DNA of 64,000 bases from Candidatus Uhrbacteria bacterium. Its GTDB lineage: Bacteria > Patescibacteriota > Patescibacteriia > UBA9934. Each line of letters opens with the position of its first letter. Positions within the stretch are counted from its first letter, which is position 1. This document shows positions 34,093-42,453 of the stretch, one piece after another. The notes beneath the pieces are model-generated. The model had not been told where the DNA came from and did not search any database. It saw nothing but the letters and a program-made list of their open reading frames with translations. The stretch covers positions 1 through 64,000 of the forward strand of contig JAUYIW010000067.1 in the NCBI GenBank assembly GCA_030688135.1, given 5' to 3'. The translations under genes and the position numbers were made by a program.

Positions 34093-34221
34093 ATGACCCT
34101 ACTGATAACTGGTCTTGGAAACCCAGGCAAAAAATATCAAAGCACACGCCACAAACCACCCCAAACCCATCCTGAGGAGCACTGCATTTCAACGACGAAG
34201 GATCTTTTGCAAAAAATATGA
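34093..34221 (+). pseudogene. truncated duplicate of the pth 5' end, coupled to pth
   Basis: A 42-codon frame starting MTLLITGLGNPGKKYQSTRH, clearly a second Pth N-terminus including the catalytic-histidine position. After 21 codons it runs into an unrelated intergenic-repeat sequence (CATCCTGAGGAGC...GACGAAGGATCTT) and ends with a TGA that overlaps the ATG of the intact pth (ATGA). The two copies are identical over 24 bp (AAAATATCAAAGCACACGCC and following bases) but differ at many third positions before that. It is either a recombination scar from a diverged pth or a small leader that couples pth translation. Confidence 0.8.
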
Positions 34222-34784
34222 CAAAACTTATTGTAGGATTAGGTAATCCCGGCTCAAAATATCAAAGCACACGCCACAATCTAGGCTTTATGATACTCGA
34301 CCGCTTGGCTGAAAAGCTCAATGCTAGCTGGAGCGAGGATTTAAAAACATTGGCCGATGTCGCTGAACTTAATCTTGACGGTGTTAAGGTAATTTTAGCA
34401 AAGCCAATGACGTACATGAATAAGTCTGGCGAAGCTGTTGGTGCGCTAGCGCGGAAGTTTAAAGTTGAGTCTGGTGATGTCTGGGTAGCGCATGATGATG
34501 TTGACCTTCCATTTGGTCGATTGCGCGTTCGGCTTGATGGTTCTGCCGGCGGGCACAAAGGGGTTCAAAGTGTAATTGATAGTCTTCAAGCTAATGATTT
34601 TGTACGTTTAAAAGTTGGAGTTGGCGGAACACCTGAAAAAATGGCACTTGAAGATTGGGTGCTCTCAAAGTTCACAAAAGAAGAGCTCGATGTGTTAGAA
34701 GGATTAGTGGAGCAAGTAACAAATAAAATAATAGACGCGATTAAGTCTGGAAGTTTAGAAAATATAACCGAGAACCTTGAGTAA
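34218..34784 (+). CDS. pth: peptidyl-tRNA hydrolase
   Basis: Releases peptides from stalled peptidyl-tRNA. The protein starts MTKLIVGLGNPGSKY with the catalytic His at residue 20 in STRHN. KPMTYMNKSGEAV and HDDVDLPFGRLRVR follow, then GSAGGHKGVQS, all typical of the bacterial Pth family. 188 residues is normal. Its start codon overlaps the stop of the truncated pth copy. A clean terminator ends the unit. Confidence 0.97.
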   Translation: MTKLIVGLGNPGSKYQSTRHNLGFMILDRLAEKLNASWSEDLKTLADVAELNLDGVKVILAKPMTYMNKSGEAVGALARKFKVESGDVWVAHDDVDLPFGRLRVRLDGSAGGHKGVQSVIDSLQANDFVRLKVGVGGTPEKMALEDWVLSKFTKEELDVLEGLVEQVTNKIIDAIKSGSLENITENLE

Positions 34785-34810
34785 GGGCAGGCCAGCATGT
34801 CTGCCCTTTT
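34783..34810 (+). terminator. intrinsic terminator after pth
   Basis: AAGGGCAG/CTGCCCTT hairpin followed by TT, overlapping the pth stop. Confidence 0.8.
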
Positions 34811-34870
34811 GGTTAATTCACTGCACCATTTCTACGACGGCGTTTGTCGGGAGGAGAAATCTTTTTTTCT

Positions 34871-34923
34871 TGTCATCCTGACCCTAAGCGAGCCGTAGGC
34901 GAGTCGAAGGGGAAGAATCTTTC
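34871..34923. repeat. short intergenic repeat (TGTCATCCTGA type)
   Basis: TGTCATCCTGACCC ... GAGTCGAAGGGGAAGAATCT forms an imperfect palindrome of a type I know as a common intergenic repeat in many bacteria. Related fragments are at 34168-34208 and 45933-45947. Confidence 0.5.
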
Positions 34924-35053
34924 ACTGACAGAATGCGGACTTTTAAGAATGTAAGTTTATTGGGTCACCTTGCTATAAATGCATATTTGACTCAGTCGGC
35001 AGAAAAATACTGTACTCCGGCTACCAATTTTAGCTAATCTCAGCCAAGTGGAC

Positions 35054-35082
35054 TTGACAAAAGTGGTTATTTATGATATATT
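35054..35082 (+). promoter_or_regulatory. near-consensus promoter, left arm of the convergent cassette
   Basis: -35 TTGACA (35054-35059), 17-bp spacer, -10 TATATT (35077-35082). The whole 29-bp stretch differs by one base from the opposing promoter at 36029-36057. Confidence 0.88.
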
Positions 35083-35147
35083 ATTAAGTTCCAAAAATGG
35101 CCAAACCGTGGCCAGCAACCTTTCAACCCAAAAAAATGGAGGCCAAA

Positions 35148-35597
35148 ATGGCCACCGAAGACGCACACGAATTCATGTTGAACCTGGTAGCAGATCAGGC
35201 AACCCGAATGGCTATCCTGGCTGCGGGCGGCACGATCGAGCCCAAGGAGTACTATGGAGCAGAGTACCACCACGTAGTGCTCCCGATGGAAAGCCTGCTC
35301 GAGGAGCGAATCCTATATGGAGATGGCCCCATGCGCTACGTCGGCCTCTGCAAGCTGATTGACGGCCAGTGGATCAAGGTCGCCCCCGCCAATCGCGAGT
35401 CGCTCGACCAAATCGGACAGATCGCCCTTTGCGATCTGGACGAAGAGATCCAGCTGTGGACCGATCGCCGTGAGCGACTGCGCAGAGCCGGAGTCCACAT
35501 ACGCCCAGACTGGGCGGTAGGACTCGCTCCGCATCCGGACTTCCCCGACCCCAGGGGCACAATCCCCGGAGTCAGGCCGGCTTGCCTCGAATCCTGA
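35148..35597 (+). CDS. GC-rich hypothetical protein (149 residues)
   Basis: Soluble, acidic protein starting MATEDAHEFMLNLVADQATR, with no signal peptide, membrane helix or recognised domain. The start at 35148 is chosen because GGAGG lies 5 bp before it; longer in-frame starts at 35097 and 35136 lack such a site. The sampled line at 35341 is 38/60 G+C, in strong contrast to the neighbouring genes. It has its own promoter and terminator and converges on the secreted protein at 35708. The DLDEEIQLWTDRRERLRRAG region is probably helical. Function unknown. Confidence 0.8.
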   Translation: MATEDAHEFMLNLVADQATRMAILAAGGTIEPKEYYGAEYHHVVLPMESLLEERILYGDGPMRYVGLCKLIDGQWIKVAPANRESLDQIGQIALCDLDEEIQLWTDRRERLRRAGVHIRPDWAVGLAPHPDFPDPRGTIPGVRPACLES

Positions 35598-35605
35598 TCG
35601 GCACT

Positions 35606-35647
35606 GACCCCCGAGTGACGCAAGTCATTCGGGGGTCGTTCTTTTTT
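35606..35647 (+). terminator. intrinsic terminator of the 149-residue protein gene
   Basis: GACCCCCGAGTGACG...GGGGGTC hairpin followed by TTCTTTTTT. Confidence 0.9.
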
Positions 35648-35651
35648 ATAT

Positions 35652-35681
35652 GAAAACCGCCCACACAAAAGTGCAGGCGGT
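35652..35681 (-). terminator. intrinsic terminator of the small secreted protein gene
   Basis: Minus-strand hairpin ACCGCC/GGCGGT with further pairing, followed by TTTTCAT. Back to back with the terminator of the convergent gene. Confidence 0.8.
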
Positions 35682-35707
35682 GTCGGGCAGGATGCCCTAG
35701 TGCCGAA

Positions 35708-35998
35708 CTATCCGGCGAGTTGCTCGAGAATCCGCTCGAGCTCGGGTTCGGCCGTCAAGTTAGTCGAGTAGACCACACCGTCCTCAGTAAGTACGTAGTA
35801 CCCAACGAGACCGGCGCGAACCGCTATCACCTTGTTGGCAATGGTCGACCAGCCTTGAGTGGTCTCGAGATGACCGCCATCCTGCCATCCCATGAGTCCA
35901 CCCCCAACTGCGTAGCAGTCAAAAACGTGGCCGACGGATGCGATTGAGAAAACCGACGCCACAAATGCGGCAAAAAAGATCTGGATCCAGCTTCTCAT
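35708..35998 (-). CDS. small secreted or membrane-anchored hypothetical protein
   Basis: 96 residues with a hydrophobic N-terminal signal (about 7-25, FFAAFVASVFSIASVG) and a mature part of about 70 residues (HVFDCYAVGGGLMGWQDGG and VLTEDGVVYSTNLT). No family is recognised. It has a good AGGAG Shine-Dalgarno 6 bp before the ATG and a consensus promoter. Composition is moderately GC-rich. It is the convergent partner of the 149-residue gene, with which it shares an almost identical promoter, suggesting coordinated expression. Confidence 0.8.
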   Translation of the reverse strand: MRSWIQIFFAAFVASVFSIASVGHVFDCYAVGGGLMGWQDGGHLETTQGWSTIANKVIAVRAGLVGYYVLTEDGVVYSTNLTAEPELERILEQLAG

Positions 35999-36028
35999 TT
36001 TGTCTCCTTTTATGTTTCAAGACAAATG

Positions 36029-36057
36029 AATATATCACAAATAACCACTTTTGTCAA
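36029..36057 (-). promoter_or_regulatory. near-consensus promoter, right arm of the convergent cassette
   Basis: Minus-strand -35 TTGACA (36052-36057), 17-bp spacer, -10 TATATT (36029-36034). One base differs from the promoter at 35054-35082 over 29 bp. Confidence 0.88.
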
Positions 36058-36162
36058 CCTCAAATCCCTAATTCCTATGACTAATAACCTACCGGACAAC
36101 CACATTTTGTTGCCCTACACGTTTTATAATCTCTAAATCCCAAATATATGCTAAAATGCTCT

Positions 36163-36218
36163 AAACCTCTCCGTTTGTCGTTTAACCCCTCTTTAACCCC
36201 TTAGCAACCTGAATAACC
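36163..36218. repeat. phased TAACC box array (locus 3)
   Basis: Boxes at 36163 (AAACC), 36183, 36194 and 36214, spaced 20, 11 and 20 bp, the same spacing set as at 26966-27021. Lies in the 420-bp gap before dprA, which otherwise holds only GGGCAGG-type repeat fragments and AT-rich DNA. Confidence 0.65.
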
Positions 36219-36480
36219 TCCCTCAAATGCCCCAAAATTCAGACCTCAAATGCTGACTAGTAACGAGCGTTTAACTATACTTATCAACCAATAATTTACT
36301 CTTTGTCGCCTTTCTGAGCACGCCCGGATTTGGTCGGGCAGGAGGCAGGAATAGCATTTTTAACCCTTGCATAACTTTTATTAAAACCTGAAATATAGAA
36401 TACAAGGCGTCCAAAATGCCCTGACGTATACCTGACCTAATGCCGGGCAGGCGCAGGATGGAGAAGTAAACAATTAGAAT

Positions 36481-37557
36481 ATGTCTTCCGACCTCAAATA
36501 CTGGCTTGCGCTGAATGTGTACCCAAAATTCGGTCCAAAATCATTGGCCCGACTTTTTAACTATTTCGATTCAATGGAAGAGGCATTTTCTGCGCCATTA
36601 AGCGAAATCAAGCAAGCTGGCATTCCAGAAAAAATAGCTCAAGGCTTCACCGAAATGCGCGAAAATATAAATCCTAACGCCACCCTTGCCGAGCTTGAAC
36701 AACACGGCTTTAACGCAATCACGCTTGCCGACCCAAACTATCCTGCTCACCTTAAACAAATTTACGACCCACCGGCTGTTATAAATATTTGGGGTACGCT
36801 TCCCTCTTCTGAAATCGCTCATCTTGCAGTTGTAGGATCTCGCCAAGCAACTCCGTACGGCCTTAGAGTTACGCGCGGTTTAATAGAAGAAGTTGCAGAA
36901 GCGGGCGTTGTGATTGTAAGTGGTCTAGCATATGGAATCGATGAAGTAGCTCACCTTGCAACAGTAAATGTTCGTGGACTTACCGTGGCAGTTCTCGCGT
37001 CTGGCCTTTTAAGCATTAACGGCCGACAAAAAGCAATAGCACAAAAAATTGTACAAACTGGCGGAGCGGTCATTAGTGAATTCTCGTTAAATGCCCCAGG
37101 CCAAAAACAAAACTTCCCTTTTCGAAACCGTGTTATAAGTGGAATGTGCCAAGGTACGCTAGTTGTGGAAGCTGCAGAAAAATCTGGTTCGCTTATTACT
37201 GCACGCACAGCAATGGAACAAAACCGCGAGGTTTTCGCAATCCCCGGTCCAATAACGTCGCCAACTTCGTACGGCACAAATAATCTAATAAAATTTGGCG
37301 CCACACCGGTAACTTGCGCAGAAGATATTTTAGATGGTCTTAATATTGAATCGCGCCCTAATGCAAAGCCTAAACCAAAACCAGCCTCAACCGAAGAAGC
37401 ATTAATTATAGAAACTCTTTCCAAGCAACCAGTACACATCGATAACATTACGCGAATTACTAAACTCCCACCTAATAAAGTTAGCAGTACGCTCTCACTC
37501 ATGGAAATAAAAGGCAGGGCTCGCCATGTTGGGGGGAGATACTATATACTAGTTTGA
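36481..37557 (+). CDS. dprA: DNA processing protein DprA
   Basis: Loads RecA on incoming single-stranded DNA during natural transformation. The N-terminal SAM/HhH-like part (1-75) is followed by the Rossmann-like core with VVGSRQATPYG (near 118), VSGLAYGIDEVAH and SGSLITARTAMEQNREVFAIPG. A C-terminal winged helix (about 300-358) ends the protein (IDNITRITKLPPNKVSSTLS). Length of 358 residues is normal. Together with pilin-like proteins elsewhere in the window it suggests competence for DNA uptake. Confidence 0.96.
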   Translation: MSSDLKYWLALNVYPKFGPKSLARLFNYFDSMEEAFSAPLSEIKQAGIPEKIAQGFTEMRENINPNATLAELEQHGFNAITLADPNYPAHLKQIYDPPAVINIWGTLPSSEIAHLAVVGSRQATPYGLRVTRGLIEEVAEAGVVIVSGLAYGIDEVAHLATVNVRGLTVAVLASGLLSINGRQKAIAQKIVQTGGAVISEFSLNAPGQKQNFPFRNRVISGMCQGTLVVEAAEKSGSLITARTAMEQNREVFAIPGPITSPTSYGTNNLIKFGATPVTCAEDILDGLNIESRPNAKPKPKPASTEEALIIETLSKQPVHIDNITRITKLPPNKVSSTLSLMEIKGRARHVGGRYYILV

Positions 37558-37564
37558 CAAGAAG

Positions 37565-37633
37565 CTCGAAATCCTAAAATCTAAATCCTAAATAAACTCA
37601 AAATCCAATCTGCAAAATTTGAATTTTCGATCT
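37565..37633. repeat. AT-rich intergenic repeat
   Basis: AAATCCTAAAATCTAAATCC and AAATCCAATCTGC words between dprA and folC, of the same family as 34009 and 47885. Confidence 0.55.
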
Positions 37634-38911
37634 ATGCCAAATTTCAAAATAGCATACGACTCTCTGCTCAGTCTTTCAAACCTTCAACTAAGGCAATATT
37701 CAGATTCAAAAATAGAACTTAAGCGATCGCTTGCTAGAACAAAGACATTACTAAAATTACTTGGAAGTCCCGAAGAGAAACTTAAATTTGTTCACATTAC
37801 AGGAACAAGTGGTAAAGGATCCGTTGCAAATATGATGCATCAAATTCTTGTAGCAGATGATCGCAAAGTTGGAACGTACACCTCGCCACATTTAACAAGT
37901 TACCTTGAGCGATTTCAGATTAACGACAAATTCATCGACCCAGAACTACTAGCCAGATGTATTCTCGATGTTATTAATGCTTACTCGCGCCTCCTTGGTA
38001 AAGGTGAAAGCGAATTATCATTTTTTGAACTCTCTACCGTTTTAGCTCTTTATGCGTTTCATGAAGCCGGTTGCAAATGGTGCGTATTGGAAGTTGGATG
38101 TGGCGGTCGATACGACGCAACAAATATAATCCCAACGCCAAAGATTGCAATAATTACAAACGTGGATAAAGACCACACAGAAATACTAGGTGATTCACTT
38201 TCAAAAATTGCTTACGAAAAAGCTGGCATAATAAAAAATAAAGGCTTTGTTCTTTGTGGAGAATCAAGGCCTGCGCTACGTAAGATTTTCATGAAAGAAG
38301 CAATCCAAACTCAAGCAGCATTATTTTTTATCAATCAACCTACTTCTGAAATTATAGATGGTAAGTTCGGTCTACATCAGCAACACAATGCCGCGCTTGC
38401 CGAACGCGCTGCCTTTGAGCTTGGAGTTGACCCTCATGTGATAGCGTCCACGCTTAAGAACTTCAAAAAACCAGCATGCAGATTTGAAACAGTTCAAAAT
38501 AATCCTTTGTTAATTCTTGACGGCGCTCATAGCCCGGCAAAAATTAAAGCCGCAGTACGAATGATCAAAAAACTAAATCAACCAGTGCATATTTTATTTG
38601 GTTGTACTGCTACAAAAGATGCACAAGAATTGATAGATCAACTAAATGAAGTTGCAAAAACAATAACAACAACACGATTTACAACAACATTCCGAAAGGC
38701 TTCAAATCCGGCACGGCTTCTTTCTTTTGTACAAAAAAGTAAACGGGCTGGATTTTTTCTAGATCCGCAAGAAGCGCTAGAGCACATTAGGAAACTCACA
38801 AAAAATGGTGAGGCTATTGTTGTAACCGGTTCACTTTATCTTGCCGGAGAGCTCAGAGCCGAGTGGGTTTCTGAATCTGAGATCTTAAAAAAACGATCAA
38901 ATAGCTTGTAA
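37634..38911 (+). CDS. folC: folylpolyglutamate synthase / dihydrofolate synthase family protein
   Basis: Mur-ligase-type ATP-dependent enzyme that adds glutamate to folates. VHITGTSGKGSVANMM is the ATP P-loop (about 55-70), followed by YTSPHLTSYLERFQIN, NVDKDHTEILGDS with the metal-binding histidine, AYEKAGIIK, and the C-terminal LILDGAHSPAKI domain start. From ATG at 37634 it has 425 residues, a usual length; a TTG 15 bp earlier is possible. A clean terminator follows. A complete folate pathway is not evident here, so a salvage or related ligase role is possible. Confidence 0.92.
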   Translation: MPNFKIAYDSLLSLSNLQLRQYSDSKIELKRSLARTKTLLKLLGSPEEKLKFVHITGTSGKGSVANMMHQILVADDRKVGTYTSPHLTSYLERFQINDKFIDPELLARCILDVINAYSRLLGKGESELSFFELSTVLALYAFHEAGCKWCVLEVGCGGRYDATNIIPTPKIAIITNVDKDHTEILGDSLSKIAYEKAGIIKNKGFVLCGESRPALRKIFMKEAIQTQAALFFINQPTSEIIDGKFGLHQQHNAALAERAAFELGVDPHVIASTLKNFKKPACRFETVQNNPLLILDGAHSPAKIKAAVRMIKKLNQPVHILFGCTATKDAQELIDQLNEVAKTITTTRFTTTFRKASNPARLLSFVQKSKRAGFFLDPQEALEHIRKLTKNGEAIVVTGSLYLAGELRAEWVSESEILKKRSNSL

Positions 38912-38941
38912 TCATAAGCGAACGCAATAATAAGTAAAATG

Positions 38942-38971
38942 CTCCCGACCAACGCGGGAGTATTGTTTTTT
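38942..38971 (+). terminator. intrinsic terminator after folC
   Basis: CTCCCG/CGGGAG hairpin followed by TATTGTTTTTT. Confidence 0.85.
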
Positions 38972-39007
38972 ACATCCTCGAATGTGTATTGATTTATATT
39001 GTGTCCA

Positions 39008-39026
39008 CGCAACCCTAAGGGTTGCG
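39008..39026. repeat. REP-like palindrome 1
   Basis: CGCAACCCTAAGGGTTGCG, arms of GCAACCCT around a single A. Four such palindromes bracket the RAYT gene. Confidence 0.85.
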
Positions 39027-39087
39027 GTTGCGAATCACAATGTTATCAACACTTGACTTACTTGCTAAAAAATGCTAAAAATAAAGT

Positions 39088-39117
39088 ACTCCCCATTACT
39101 GCGGGAGTTTTATTTAT
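39088..39117 (+). terminator. hairpin with T-run upstream of the RAYT gene
   Basis: ACTCCC/GGGAGT stem followed by TTTTATTTAT. It would shield the transposase gene from read-through of folC. Confidence 0.6.
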
Positions 39118-39129
39118 GCATTCTCGCAT

Positions 39130-39150
39130 ATGCAACCCTAAGGGTTGCAT
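39130..39150. repeat. REP-like palindrome 2 within a larger inverted repeat
   Basis: ATGCAACCCTAAGGGTTGCA with an extra pairing base lies inside outer arms TCTCGCATA (39122-39130) and TATGCGAGA (39169-39177), giving a nested hairpin that overlaps the RAYT start codon. Confidence 0.8.
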
Positions 39151-39169
39151 GCATACAACATACAAGAAT

Positions 39170-39829
39170 ATGCGAGAGCTTTCGTTCTACAATTCCGGTT
39201 TTTTCCACGTCTATAACCGAGGTGTTGATAAACGAGATACCTTTCTGAAAAAGATCGACTGGTTACGTTTTCTACAAATGATGGTGTCCGTTAATGACTC
39301 AGGAAATAAACGAAAGCGATTTCCTTTGAGAGACAAAACGAACATAGTGCAGAGTGACGAACCTTACGTGCAAATACACTGCTATACGCTTATGCCAAAT
39401 CATTTTCATATCTTGTTGGAGCAGCTTGTTGAAGATGGAATTTCAAAATTTATGGGTAGATTATCTAATGGCTATACAAAGTATTTCAATAAACGTAATA
39501 AACGCTCTGGTAGTCTATTCGAAAGTACATTTAAGGCAAGAGAAATCTGTGGTACTGCTGACCTTATTAATATATCCAGATATATTCATCTAAACCCACT
39601 TAGCGTGATTAGACCGAAATGGAAAATACAAGGAATCGTCAACTGGCACGATACATTGAATTTTTTAGAACAGTATCCATGGTCTAGCTACCAGTCATAC
39701 ATGGACATAAATAAGCAACCGTTTGTCGAATCAGATAGAATTATGAGCTGCTTTTCAGGTGCACAAGACTATAAGCAGTTTATGCAAGAGTGGACCCCCA
39801 CAGACCCCAGAGACTTTGTGCAACCCTAA
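39170..39829 (+). CDS. REP-associated tyrosine transposase (RAYT, Y1/IS200-like)
   Basis: 219 residues from the ATG at 39170 (MRELSFYNSGFFHVYNRGVD). The single-strand HUH nuclease motif is LMPNHFHILLEQ and the candidate nucleophile tyrosine is in NGYTKYFNKRNKRSG; FKAREI and SRYIHLNPL are family words. This class is usually a domesticated, single-copy enzyme that moves REP palindromes rather than itself. Four palindromes GCAACCCT(A/T)AGGGTTGC flank or overlap it: one overlaps the start region and another contains the stop codon. An earlier in-frame start at 38999 would begin inside a palindrome and is unlikely. Confidence 0.92.
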   Translation: MRELSFYNSGFFHVYNRGVDKRDTFLKKIDWLRFLQMMVSVNDSGNKRKRFPLRDKTNIVQSDEPYVQIHCYTLMPNHFHILLEQLVEDGISKFMGRLSNGYTKYFNKRNKRSGSLFESTFKAREICGTADLINISRYIHLNPLSVIRPKWKIQGIVNWHDTLNFLEQYPWSSYQSYMDINKQPFVESDRIMSCFSGAQDYKQFMQEWTPTDPRDFVQP

Positions 39830-39840
39830 GGGTTGCACAA
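39816..39840. repeat. REP-like palindrome 3, containing the RAYT stop codon
   Basis: A 25-bp palindrome with core GCAACCCTAAGGGTTGC; the TAA at 39827-39829 is the stop of the transposase gene. Confidence 0.88.
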
Positions 39841-39874
39841 CAGAAAACCAATCTTTACTGGTTAGTCATAGTGC

Positions 39875-39895
39875 GTGCAACCCTTAGGGTTGCAC
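39875..39895. repeat. REP-like palindrome 4, inverted relative to the others
   Basis: GTGCAACCCTTAGGGTTGCA core with central T instead of A, so it is the reverse orientation of palindrome 3. The pair 39816/39875 has REPIN-like geometry. Confidence 0.85.
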
Positions 39896-39930
39896 ATGAA
39901 TGTTGCACTTGCTTAACGATGAGTATATAT

Positions 39931-39995
39931 TTGACAACTTGCACCTATATACTGCATTATGCCCCGTAGAGAAACTTCGAAGTTCTTCTACGGGG
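39931..39995 (+). promoter_or_regulatory. topA promoter and leader hairpin
   Basis: -35 TTGACA (39931-39936), 18-bp spacer, -10 CATTAT (39955-39960). Immediately after it, a hairpin with CCCCGTAGA/TCTACGGGG arms (39962-39995) would form the 5' end of the transcript, about 110 nt before the topA start. Confidence 0.6.
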
Positions 39996-40108
39996 TATGT
40001 GGGCATTGTCTCAGAAGTCTGAAAGTCTAAAGTCTGAAAGTCCCCAGTCCCCCGACCACTCCTGTTCCATCGTCAACGATCAATAGTCAATAGTTTCGCA
40101 ATCCGCTT

Positions 40109-42388
40109 ATGACCAAACTACTCATTGTAGAGTCTCCAACAAAGGCCAAGACAATTAAGAAATTCCTCGGTAGTGAATACGAGGTTATTTCGTCTTATGG
40201 TCATATTCGTGATTTGCCCAAAAAAGAAATGGGAGTAGATATGGAGCATGGTTTTGCTCCTCAGTATGTTGTGCCAGACGATAAGAAACAACGTGTAAAC
40301 GATCTCAAGCGCGCTGCAAAAACAGCAGATGAAATCTATCTGGCTACTGACGAAGACCGCGAAGGAGAAGCGATCGCATGGCATATTGCCGAGGTTCTTA
40401 AAATCGATCCAAAAAATGCTAAGAGAATTACTTTTCACGAAATTACAAAGCACGCAATCGAAGCAGCTCTAAAGGATGCTCGCAAACTCTCAATGGACCT
40501 AATAGACGCTCAGCAAGCAAGACGTATTCTTGATCGTCTTGTTGGTTATGAGCTTTCACCATTTTTGTGGAAAAAAGTTCGTCGTGGACTTTCTGCAGGC
40601 CGTGTTCAGTCTGTTGCAATTCGCATTATTGTTGATCGCGAACGCGAACGTCAAGCATTTAAAACCGATGAGTATTGGACTATTGATGGTGAGTTTAAAA
40701 AAGATAGTGAAGCATTCGAAGGCAAGCTGTCTCAAATCGACGGAAAGAAACTTAAAAAACTTGCCATTAAAAATCAAGCGGAAGCTGCAAAAATTGTTGA
40801 CGACCTAAAAGATGCTGAATATAAGATCGCATCAGTTGAAAAAAAGCACGCAAGCAAAAAACCGCCAACGCCTATTACAACATCAACACTGCAACAAGAA
40901 GCAAACAACAAACTCGGATATGGCGCAAAGCAAACAATGACCATTGCGCAAAAACTGTACGAAACCGGTCGCATTACTTACATGCGAACCGACTCGTTAA
41001 ACTTGGCTGAAAAATTCTTGGCTGAGGCTCAAGATTTTATTTCATCAAACTATGGACCGGATTATGCCAAGGGCTCACAAACTTATAAAACAAATAAAAA
41101 AGGAGCGCAAGAAGCTCATGAAGCAATAAGACCTACCGACCCTTCTGCAACTCCTGAGTCACTAAAAGGTACAATTGAAGTTGGTCAGTGGAAACTTTAC
41201 AACTTGATTTGGCGTCGCACGATGGCAAGTCAAATGCCTGCAGCAAAACTTGAACGCACAGGAATTGATATTAATGCAAAAAACTATACCTTCCGAGCAA
41301 GTGGAAGCATTATTGTTTTCGATGGTTTTATGAAGATTTACAGAAGTGCCAAAGAAAAGTTATTACCAGCTCTTACCGAAGGCGACAGTGTTGAAGCACA
41401 AAAAATAAATCCAGTTCAGCATTTTACAGAACCGCCTGCAAGATATTCTGACGCAACGTTGGTTAAAACTCTTGAGGAACATGAAATCGGCAGACCTTCA
41501 ACATACGCTCCAACAATTCACACAATTATTTCACGCGGTTATATTGACAGGGATGACAATAAAAAACTATACCCTCTCGATATTGCAATGATTGTAAACG
41601 ATCTTTTAGTTGAGCATTTTGAAAACATTGTAAACTTAGATTTTACAGCTAAGATGGAAAGAACGCTTGACGAAATAGCTGAAGGAAAAGTCGAATGGGT
41701 TCCAATGCTTGAAGCCTTTTACGTACCATTTCATAAAAATCTGGAAGAAAAATCTGGTTCTTTAACGCGCGACGATGTTATGCCTGCGCGTGAGCTTGGC
41801 AAAGATCCAAAAACTGGAAAAATGATTTTTGTTCGCTCGGGAAGATTTGGTCCATATATTCAACTTGGTGACTGGAGTGAAGAAGATAGGAAAGAAAAAA
41901 TCAATAAACCGAAAATGGTTTCTCTTACAAAAGAAATGAACCATGAAACCGTAACATTCGAAGACTCGCTTGAACTATTAAAACTTCCGCGTACGGTTGG
42001 CGCAATGCCTGATGGAGAAAAAATTACAGCGCAAATTGGACCATACGGACCATACCTAAAAGCAGGCAAAACCAATGCGTCAATTCCCGAAGGTGAAGAC
42101 CTACTTACGGTTAGTGAAGAACGAGCGCGGGAAATCATTAAAGAGTCAGCTGAACTTAAAAAGCAACGCGACACTCCACTTGCTGAACTTGGAAAAGATC
42201 CAAACTCAAACGGAGATATAGTAATTAAAACCGGACGATACGGACCATACGTTACCGATGGTAAAACAAATGTATCTATAAAAAAAGATGTTGAGCCAAG
42301 CTCGATTACCTCTGAAGTGGCAATCGAAATGCTAGAGAATAAAAGAAAAAACCCAGGCAGAGGACGTTGGGGAAAAAAGAAAGAGTAA
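40109..42388 (+). CDS. topA: DNA topoisomerase I
   Basis: Type IA topoisomerase that relaxes negative supercoils. The TOPRIM domain begins LLIVESPTKAKTIKKFLG and has the acidic triad region ATDEDREGEAIAWHI. The active-site tyrosine is in GRITYMRTDSLN. The C-terminal third (about 575-745) has three repeats of the zinc-free type (GRFGPYIQLGD, GPYGPYLKAGKTN, GRYGPYVTDGKTN) instead of Cys4 zinc fingers. 759 residues is normal. A terminator follows at once, then an insertion sequence. Confidence 0.97.
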   Translation: MTKLLIVESPTKAKTIKKFLGSEYEVISSYGHIRDLPKKEMGVDMEHGFAPQYVVPDDKKQRVNDLKRAAKTADEIYLATDEDREGEAIAWHIAEVLKIDPKNAKRITFHEITKHAIEAALKDARKLSMDLIDAQQARRILDRLVGYELSPFLWKKVRRGLSAGRVQSVAIRIIVDRERERQAFKTDEYWTIDGEFKKDSEAFEGKLSQIDGKKLKKLAIKNQAEAAKIVDDLKDAEYKIASVEKKHASKKPPTPITTSTLQQEANNKLGYGAKQTMTIAQKLYETGRITYMRTDSLNLAEKFLAEAQDFISSNYGPDYAKGSQTYKTNKKGAQEAHEAIRPTDPSATPESLKGTIEVGQWKLYNLIWRRTMASQMPAAKLERTGIDINAKNYTFRASGSIIVFDGFMKIYRSAKEKLLPALTEGDSVEAQKINPVQHFTEPPARYSDATLVKTLEEHEIGRPSTYAPTIHTIISRGYIDRDDNKKLYPLDIAMIVNDLLVEHFENIVNLDFTAKMERTLDEIAEGKVEWVPMLEAFYVPFHKNLEEKSGSLTRDDVMPARELGKDPKTGKMIFVRSGRFGPYIQLGDWSEEDRKEKINKPKMVSLTKEMNHETVTFEDSLELLKLPRTVGAMPDGEKITAQIGPYGPYLKAGKTNASIPEGEDLLTVSEERAREIIKESAELKKQRDTPLAELGKDPNSNGDIVIKTGRYGPYVTDGKTNVSIKKDVEPSSITSEVAIEMLENKRKNPGRGRWGKKKE

Positions 42389-42392
42389 AAGA

Positions 42393-42433
42393 ATAAACCG
42401 CCAATTTTACTTGGCGGTTTATTCTTATTTTTT
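42393..42433 (+). terminator. intrinsic terminator after topA
   Basis: AAACCGCCAA/TTGGCGGTTT hairpin followed by ATTCTTATTTTTT. Confidence 0.85.
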
Positions 42434-42453
42434 ACCCGGTGGTTTATAATTTG

